A stretch of 21,089 nucleotides of DNA from a bacterium. Its GTDB lineage: Bacteria; Planctomycetota; Planctomycetia; Pirellulales; Pirellulaceae. The stretch is taken from contig JAUIHJ010000027.1 of NCBI GenBank assembly GCA_030432015.1, positions 1-21,089 on the forward strand, in the 5' to 3' direction. Of this stretch, positions 15,943-21,089 are shown one piece after another. Every line of letters starts with the position of its first letter. Position 1 is the stretch's first letter. The translations under genes and the position numbers were made by a program. The notes under the pieces were generated by a model. The model did not search any database, was not told the DNA's origin, and saw only the letters and a program-made list of their open reading frames with translations.

Positions 15943-16397
15943 GGACGGATTCTCGTGATGTGAAGGAGGGGTGCCGCCATCCGAATCAGGGTTATGCTGT
16001 TCGAACTGCCTGGCGAATTCCGGCGGCCCAAGTTTAACGTGTTCCCGAGCCGTGTGCATCTTCGGCAAAATTTGATAACTTCTCCGCGGTCGAACGTGCC
16101 CACGCGGCGCGCCGGCCCACTATAATCAGGCGCCGTAGATCGACGAGCCTCACGCCGCCATGAGGCAAGGGGGGGAACGTTGGGGACGCCGCGGCACGAA
16201 CGACACAAGGACAACTCACTTCAAAGTCGCTGCCGTCTCCATGCGGCGGATCGCAGTGCCTCACGGTCTGACAACCGCAACTGCGGACCGAAGCGGAACA
16301 TCAGGCGGGCTCCAGGCCTGACGAACCGGCAAGCGGCTGAGTCACTTTTCGCGCGGTGCGCTTGTCATTTGCCACATTCTGTTTCAAAAGGAACATC
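15943..16397. other. Intergenic region between divergent DUF1080 and PhoD-like genes
   Basis: A 455-base gap with no convincing gene. A perfect TATAAT lies at 16121-16126 in the plus direction, but no -35-like hexamer sits 16-18 bases upstream. Downstream of it GCCTCA (16147-16152) and TGAGGC (16161-16166) form a hairpin with an eight-base loop. If TATAAT is used, the PhoD-like gene has a leader of about 265 bases that would contain this hairpin. Confidence 0.5.
16121..16126 (+). promoter_or_regulatory. Consensus -10 box upstream of the PhoD-like gene
   Basis: TATAAT in GC-rich surroundings, 272 bases before the ATG at 16398. The expected -35 position (16098-16103) reads GCCCAC, far from TTGACA, so it would need an activator or may be chance. 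Confidence 0.3.
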
Positions 16398-17954
16398 ATG
16401 CAACCAATGAAACGCGCAATCGCGCCGTTATGCGTCTGCCTGGCCATTATCGTGCTCACTTCCGATGTGGTAGCTCAGCACGACCCGCACCGCAATGCCA
16501 CGCAGGCGATTGCCACAGGAAACTTCAAGAAGGCAGAAAAAGAACTCGAGAAGGCGGACCATGACGATCCCGAAACACGATTTGTACGCATGATGTCATC
16601 GCTCAAGCAGGGTGACGTCGCATTGGCCGAGCAACACGCGCAGGCGGCCCTCGACGCCGGACTGCCGTTTGGCCGCTTGGCGGCAGGTCCCCGCGAGCTG
16701 CTGCAACCGCTATACGAAACGGATACCTATCAACGTGCCGCTCCGGCGCAGCCGAAGCTCCGATTGCTTCACGGCCCGATGGTGGGCGCGGTCACCGATC
16801 GCCGAGCCTCATTTTGGGTCCGGACCACGACGGGCGCGGAGGTGCGGATCAAGATTGATAACCGCACATCGGATGCCGTCGAGACCGCGGCAGAGACGGA
16901 CTTCACGGCGGTGGTCACGGTCGACGGCCTGGCACCAGCGACCCGATATGATTATCAGGTCTTGATTGACGGCGAAGCGGTCGAGGCCGAGCGGACTCGA
17001 TTTTCGACGTTTCCGCGCCCTGGTGCCCCTGGAAAGTTCTCCGTCGCGTTTGGTGGCGGGGCCGGATACGTACCCATGTGGGAGCATATGTGGGACACGA
17101 TCGGCGCAACCAACCCAATTGCCTTACTGATGCTGGGCGATAATGTCTACATCGACCAGCCGGAACACATGCTTTGCCAGCACTACTGTTATTATCGCCG
17201 GCAAGCTCGACCGGAATGGCGACGGCTCACCGCATCGACCTCGACCTTTGCGATCTATGACGACCACGACTTCGGGACCAACGATTGCGTGCCCGGGCCG
17301 GCAATCGAGTCGCCCCCTTGGAAGCGATCCGTCTGGAACACATTTCGCCAGAACTGGGTTAATCCATCCTACGGAGGCGGCCGGCAGCAGCCCGGATGCT
17401 GGTTCGATTTCACCATTGGCGACGTGCACTTCATCATGCTCGACGGTCGCTACTACCGCGACCGTCAAGGCGGCTCGATGCTAGGCCCGGTGCAGAAAGC
17501 CTGGCTGTTCGAAACTTTGAAAAACTCGACGGCGACGTTCAAAGTGCTTGCGTCGCCGGTACCCTGGACTGCCGGGGTCAAACCGGGTAGCAAAGACCCT
17601 TGGGATGGTTTTCCCGAAGAGCGAGAAGAGATTTTTTCGTTCGTTGAAACGCACAATATCGAGGGCCTGTTTCTGATCGCCGCCGATCGTCATCGGACGG
17701 ACTTGCGGACAACCGAGCGTCCCAACGGCTACGACCTTTACGAATTCGAGAGCTCTCGGTTGACCAATCGGCACACCCACGGCGTCATCAAAACGCCCGG
17801 CCTAATCTGGGGTTACAACAAGACCTGTTCTTTTGGTCTGATGCGATTCGATACGACCAAAGATGATCCCAACGTAACGTTTGAGTGCATCACCATTGAT
17901 GGAGACGTGACCCATCGTTTCCAACTGCCTGTCAGTGCACTGAAGAAGCCGTAA
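16398..17954 (+). CDS. PhoD-like metallophosphatase with N-terminal TPR-like segment
   Basis: A 518-residue exported protein of the PhoD alkaline phosphatase/phosphodiesterase family. Residues 1-26 are a signal peptide (ending VVAQ). Residues about 32-105 are helical and repeat-like (ATGNFKKAEKELEKAD; KQGDVALAEQHAQAALDAG), similar to TPR units and not usual for PhoD. Residues about 120-207 are a fibronectin-like domain (LHGPMVGAVTDRRASFWVRT). The catalytic part has LMLGDNVYID (244-253), IYDDHDFGTND (286-296) and AADRHRTDL (428-436), the metal-binding motifs of the family. Expected activity is hydrolysis of phosphate mono- or diesters outside the cytoplasmic membrane; substrate not resolved. 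ATG 16398 has AAAGGA six bases upstream. The next gene starts 47 bases downstream on the same strand. Confidence 0.85.
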   Translation: MQPMKRAIAPLCVCLAIIVLTSDVVAQHDPHRNATQAIATGNFKKAEKELEKADHDDPETRFVRMMSSLKQGDVALAEQHAQAALDAGLPFGRLAAGPRELLQPLYETDTYQRAAPAQPKLRLLHGPMVGAVTDRRASFWVRTTTGAEVRIKIDNRTSDAVETAAETDFTAVVTVDGLAPATRYDYQVLIDGEAVEAERTRFSTFPRPGAPGKFSVAFGGGAGYVPMWEHMWDTIGATNPIALLMLGDNVYIDQPEHMLCQHYCYYRRQARPEWRRLTASTSTFAIYDDHDFGTNDCVPGPAIESPPWKRSVWNTFRQNWVNPSYGGGRQQPGCWFDFTIGDVHFIMLDGRYYRDRQGGSMLGPVQKAWLFETLKNSTATFKVLASPVPWTAGVKPGSKDPWDGFPEEREEIFSFVETHNIEGLFLIAADRHRTDLRTTERPNGYDLYEFESSRLTNRHTHGVIKTPGLIWGYNKTCSFGLMRFDTTKDDPNVTFECITIDGDVTHRFQLPVSALKKP

Positions 17955-18001
17955 GGCACCCGTAACGAACCACCAGCATTCCAGCAACCAGCGAGATCCA
18001 A

Positions 18002-19384
18002 ATGACCTTTTCGACCTGGCGACACGCCCTCCTTTGCGTTGCATTCCCCCTGTTGTCCTCAGGAGCCTGGCTTCTGGCTGTTGCCGATGTGGCGATCGCC
18101 GACGACGCCCCCCCAGCGGCCGACAGCAAGGCAGATGCCCTTGCCCATGATGTCCCCACCGCCCTTCGTGATTATGTTGCGCGGCCGGAGAACGTGTTCA
18201 GTTGGCAGCTTTCCGCGTCGCAGCAAGTTGGCGACAGCACGATTCACGAGATCGCACTGACGTCGCAAACCTGGCACGACATCATTTGGAAGCACAACCT
18301 TTTTGTTTATGAACCCAAGGTGCTCCAACATCCCCAGCATGTCCTGCTGTTCATCACGGGTGGCCGGACCGGTCGGCCGCCCGGCTTGGCCGAACGGGCA
18401 ATGGGTTTACAACTTGCCAAAGCGGCCGGTGCTCGCGTGGCAATGCTGCACCAGGTTCCCAATCAGCCGCTGCTGGACGGCCGTTCGGAAGACGACCTGA
18501 TTACCGAAACATGGCTGCGTTATCTCAAAACCGGCGACGAGACGTGGCCGTTATTGTTTGCCATGGCCAAGAGCGCCGTCAAGGCGATGGATGCGATCGA
18601 AGAAGTGGCCCAGACAAAATGGGACACCAAGATCGAAGGGTTCGTGGTCACCGGTGCCTCGAAGCGTGGTTGGACCAGTTGGCTGACACCGGTCGTGGAC
18701 GAACGTGTGATTGGAACGGCCCCGATCGTGATCGATGTGCTGAACTTTCGACCACAGATGACCCACCAGCTCGAGTCGTGGGGAAAATATAGCGAGCAGA
18801 TTATTGACTACACGAGCAAAGGCCTGATCAATGCCGGCGAAGAGTCGCCGCGCGAACGACGGTTGCGTGAAATGATGGACCCATACACCTATCGAAAGCA
18901 GCTGACACTTCCCAAGCTCTTGGTCAATGGAACCAACGATCGCTACTGGGTCGTCGATGCCATGCGGCTGTATTGGGACGACTTGGTAGGCCCCAAATTT
19001 ATTCTGCAAGTTCCCAACGCCGGGCATGGCCTGGACGGCGGCCGCGTCGGTGCGCTGACCACGGTGGCGGCATTCTTCAAACATACGGCGGCGCGCAGGC
19101 CGATGCCCGAACTGGCGTGGGAGTTCGGCGAAGGCCCCGGCGGACTTTCATTGCGCGTTGATTCGTCGCAGATACCGAAGGCCGTCAGGTTGTGGGTCGC
19201 GCGGTCGGAGACGACCGACTTTCGCGACGCGACCTGGGAGTCCCAAGCGATGGAGGCCGATGGCGACGCGTTTTCCGCGAAGGTCGAGCGACCTGAAAAG
19301 GGGCACCTTGCCCGCTACGCAGAATTGCAATTTGAGATTGATGGTCTGCCATTCTCGCTCTGCACATTGATCCAGCGTGATTGA
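18002..19384 (+). CDS. PhoPQ-activated pathogenicity-related (PqaA-type) alpha/beta hydrolase
   Basis: A 460-residue exported protein of the PhoPQ-activated pathogenicity-related family, an alpha/beta-hydrolase fold. Residues 1-34 form a rather long signal peptide (ending AIAD). The family pattern is clear: YVARPENVFSWQL (58-70), LLFITGGRTGRPPG (115-128), VVTGASKRGWTSWLT (215-229) with the likely nucleophile Ser220, LLVNGTNDRYW (306-316) with the likely acid Asp313, and VPNAGHGLDGG (337-347) with the likely base His342. The C-terminal ~90 residues form a beta-rich extension. Despite the family name, it need have nothing to do with virulence in a planctomycete; the substrate is unknown. The ATG has a weak GAG seven bases upstream. 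It is placed between the PhoD-like and BNR/sialidase-like genes, probably co-transcribed. Confidence 0.85.
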   Translation: MTFSTWRHALLCVAFPLLSSGAWLLAVADVAIADDAPPAADSKADALAHDVPTALRDYVARPENVFSWQLSASQQVGDSTIHEIALTSQTWHDIIWKHNLFVYEPKVLQHPQHVLLFITGGRTGRPPGLAERAMGLQLAKAAGARVAMLHQVPNQPLLDGRSEDDLITETWLRYLKTGDETWPLLFAMAKSAVKAMDAIEEVAQTKWDTKIEGFVVTGASKRGWTSWLTPVVDERVIGTAPIVIDVLNFRPQMTHQLESWGKYSEQIIDYTSKGLINAGEESPRERRLREMMDPYTYRKQLTLPKLLVNGTNDRYWVVDAMRLYWDDLVGPKFILQVPNAGHGLDGGRVGALTTVAAFFKHTAARRPMPELAWEFGEGPGGLSLRVDSSQIPKAVRLWVARSETTDFRDATWESQAMEADGDAFSAKVERPEKGHLARYAELQFEIDGLPFSLCTLIQRD

Positions 19385-19403
19385 TGTCGATGCGTCTGTC
19401 GGC

Positions 19404-19422
19404 GGATACCTTGGATACCTTG
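19404..19422. repeat. 9-bp tandem duplication
   Basis: GATACCTTG occurs at 19405-19413 and 19414-19422, directly before the ribosome site of the next gene. Probably a chance slippage product. Confidence 0.4.
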
Positions 19423-19432
19423 TGAGGACACC

Positions 19433-20602
19433 ATGAACGCGATATTCGCAGCAACCCTGATGCTGCTGGGCGCCGACCCGGTAAGCGCGCCTCGTTTTGA
19501 TGCCGAGCTTATCTTTCCATTGCACGCGGAACATAACCACGCGCCCGGGATTGTGGAATGTCCCAATGGAGATCTCTTGGTCTCCTGGTATCGCGGGTCG
19601 GGCGAACGCCGGTCCGACGACGTTGCCGTTTATGGAGCGCGACGGAAGCGGGGCGCGGCGACCTGGAGCGATGCGTTCTTGATGGCGGACCGTCTCGGCT
19701 TCCCAGACTGCAACACGTGCATGATGATCGACGCGCGTGGCGAGCTATGGCTTTTTTGGCCCACCATTCTGGCCAACACCTGGGAGTCGTGCCTGACGAA
19801 TTTCAAGGTCTCGTCCAACTTTCAACAGGCTGGCCCGCCAACCTGGAAGCGCGAAGGCCTGATCTTGCTCAAGCCGGACGATTTTCGGGGCGAGGCCCTG
19901 AACGTGCTCGACAAGACACTCGGTACGATCAGCCTGGTTCTCTCCAAGGAGCAACAGGCGGAGATTCGCGAGGTGCGAGCTCGACTGGGAAATAAGCTCT
20001 ATCAACGACTGGGATGGCAGCCCCGTTGCAAACCGACGGTTCTACCCAGCGGCCGCATCTTGTTGCCGCTCTATACCGACACGTTTTCCATGTCGATCAT
20101 GGCCATCAGCGACGACGGCGGCCTGACCTGGTACGCCGGAAAACCGTTGATCGGATTTGGCAACATCCAACCCAGCGTCCTGCGACGCGATGACGGCAGC
20201 CTGGTCGCGTTCATGCGCGAAAATGGGCCCCTCAATCGCATCCGCACCGCCGAATCCCAAGACGACGGGCTGACCTGGGGGCCGGTCGGCGTGTGCGATT
20301 TGCCGAACCCAGGAGCGGGTGTCGATGGGGTTCGGCTTGCCAATGGCCACTGGCTGTTGGTTTACAACGACACCACCCGTGATCGTCAAAGTCTGGCTGT
20401 CTCCATTTCTGCGGACGAGGGGCAGACGTGGCAATGGACGCGGCACCTCGAGCATCACGATGCGGGGGCCTACCACTATCCAGCCGTCATTCAAGGCCAG
20501 GACGGAACGATTCATGTTGTCTACAGCTATTTTGTGGCCGGCGGCAAGAGCATGAAACACGCTGCGTTCAACGAGTCCTGGGTGCGCGCGAAGCCGGAGT
20601 AG
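19433..20602 (+). CDS. Secreted sialidase-like BNR-repeat protein
   Basis: A 389-residue protein of the BNR/sialidase superfamily (six-bladed propeller). Residues 1-19 look like a short signal peptide. Three Asp-boxes of form SxDxGxTW are present at 226-233 (SDDGGLTW), 275-282 (SQDDGLTW) and 326-333 (SADEGQTW). The N-terminal HNHAPGIVECPNGDLLVSWY (34-53) is typical of the family in this phylum. The arginine-containing RIP motif of true sialidases is not evident, so enzyme activity on sialic acid is not assured and it may act on or bind another glycan. ATG 19433 has GAGGA four bases upstream. It follows the PqaA-type gene by 48 bases and is likely part of the same transcription unit. Confidence 0.8.
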   Translation: MNAIFAATLMLLGADPVSAPRFDAELIFPLHAEHNHAPGIVECPNGDLLVSWYRGSGERRSDDVAVYGARRKRGAATWSDAFLMADRLGFPDCNTCMMIDARGELWLFWPTILANTWESCLTNFKVSSNFQQAGPPTWKREGLILLKPDDFRGEALNVLDKTLGTISLVLSKEQQAEIREVRARLGNKLYQRLGWQPRCKPTVLPSGRILLPLYTDTFSMSIMAISDDGGLTWYAGKPLIGFGNIQPSVLRRDDGSLVAFMRENGPLNRIRTAESQDDGLTWGPVGVCDLPNPGAGVDGVRLANGHWLLVYNDTTRDRQSLAVSISADEGQTWQWTRHLEHHDAGAYHYPAVIQGQDGTIHVVYSYFVAGGKSMKHAAFNESWVRAKPE

Positions 20603-20749
20603 GCTGCATTTCTTTCCCATGCGGCAAAGATGCCCTCGCCGGGTCCCCGACGGCCGAGAAGTTCGGGACCAAATTCGCAACCTTGCTTGAAATTCGATCG
20701 CTGCTTGGTCACCATGAACCACGCACCACGAATTTAGGGGATTACCACG
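20603..20749. other. Gap before the patatin-like gene, with an inverted repeat
   Basis: GGTCCC (20642-20647) and GGGACC (20665-20670) form a perfect six-base inverted repeat with a 17-base loop. It has no T-run, so it is a weak terminator candidate for the preceding gene. Confidence 0.25.
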
Positions 20750-21089
20750 ATGCGGCAGTTTGGCCACGAAGTCAGCGAAGTTGTTGATCTGCCGCTGGTT
20801 ATTGATACCGAGCTAGACGAAATCGCACGTCGACGGATCGCCGTCGGTCTCGGGTATCCGCAAACGTCGTCCACGGAGTGTGAGGCTGACGACGCGCCCT
20901 GCGGCGACGACAGCGACGACGGCGACGACGGCGGCGACGGCGGCGGCGGCGGCGGCGGCGGCGGCGACGCAACTCATCCTGACGCGAGCGACTCGGAGCA
21001 AGCCGCCCGGGAGCGGATCCAGGGCGACCTGGTTGGTTTGGCGTTTTCCGGTGGGGGTATTCGCTCAGCTAGCTTTAATCTCGGCATGT
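20750..21089 (+). CDS. Patatin-like phospholipase family protein, N-terminus only (cut by window edge)
   Basis: The first 113 residues of a gene that continues past the window. GLAFSGGGIRSASFNLG (96-112) is the glycine-rich oxyanion-hole motif of patatin-like lipid acyl hydrolases; the catalytic GxSxG serine would lie beyond the edge. Residues 47-81 are an Asp/Gly/Ser-rich low-complexity stretch, including nine glycines in a row (64-72), between a short conserved-looking N-terminal helix (VVDLPLVIDTELDEIARRRI, 11-30) and the patatin domain. There is no signal peptide. The ATG at 20750 has only a poorly placed GGGG upstream (spacing about ten). Large membrane-attached patatin-like proteins start in this way, but the full architecture cannot be seen. 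It is separated by 147 bases from the sialidase-like gene. Confidence 0.85.
   Translation, partial: MRQFGHEVSEVVDLPLVIDTELDEIARRRIAVGLGYPQTSSTECEADDAPCGDDSDDGDDGGDGGGGGGGGGDATHPDASDSEQAARERIQGDLVGLAFSGGGIRSASFNLGM
20939..20965. repeat. GGC trinucleotide repeat, nine units, within the patatin-like gene
   Basis: (GGC)9 in frame encodes Gly9, embedded in a longer GAC/GGC-rich stretch (about 20899-20968). It is a candidate for length variation by replication slippage; whole-unit changes would stay in frame. Confidence 0.85.

Noticed and set aside
20642..20670. Terminator after the sialidase-like gene
   Set aside because: Six-base stem with a 17-base loop and no T-run; recorded only as an inverted repeat.
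20813..21001. Minus-strand frame with a long polyalanine run
   Set aside because: Reverse reading of the GGC/GAC repeat in the patatin-like gene.

Overview
The window reads as chromosomal DNA of a GC-rich planctomycete, probably in or near the Pirellulales. That is an inference from gene content, not from a marker gene. The content includes several secreted proteins of kinds common in that phylum: DUF1080 proteins, a PhoPQ-activated pathogenicity-related (PqaA-type) hydrolase, a PhoD-type phosphatase, BNR/sialidase-like proteins, a YCF48-type propeller and a HEAT-like secreted protein. Genes are spread over both strands with sizeable intergenic gaps. I see no phage, insertion sequence or CRISPR array.

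Layout. Positions 1-96 may hold the first codons of an unidentified minus-strand gene. On the minus strand, 119-3227 carries an N-formylglutamate amidohydrolase-family protein and a bacterial cation-chloride cotransporter (SLC12-like). Next come a tRNA-Leu(CAG), which lacks an encoded CCA and has a clear promoter and a clear intrinsic terminator, and a single-domain rhodanese. On the plus strand follow the CCA-adding enzyme (cca) and a 1037-residue secreted multidomain protein (YCF48/BNR propeller, a degenerate PIG-L-like region, a helical TPR-like region and a CBM9-like C-terminus). The minus strand at 9321-11668 carries two paralogous PLP enzymes of trans-sulfuration joined by an ATGA overlap (cystathionine gamma-synthase-like, then cystathionine lyase/synthase-like). 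Their 5' leader contains a strong intrinsic terminator on the coding strand, a candidate attenuator or riboswitch.

From 12182 onward there is a secreted HEAT-like protein (+). A minus-strand pair follows, made of a secreted double-DUF1080 protein and a hydroxyacid-oxoacid transhydrogenase close to the animal mitochondrial ADHFE1 enzyme. A plus-strand run then holds a PhoD-like phosphatase, a PqaA-like alpha/beta hydrolase, a BNR/sialidase-like protein and the truncated start of a patatin-like protein with an Asp/Gly-rich low-complexity linker.

How they work together. The right-hand third looks like a block of exported hydrolases and binding proteins, plausibly for breakdown of organophosphates, lipids and glycans. 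The centre is sulfur amino acid metabolism. The left side is housekeeping: ion transport, tRNA and tRNA maturation. The items most worth a second look are the regulated-looking leader of the trans-sulfuration operon, the multidomain protein at 6134-9247 with its apparently dead PIG-L-like domain, and the ADHFE1-type enzyme next to a DUF1080 gene.
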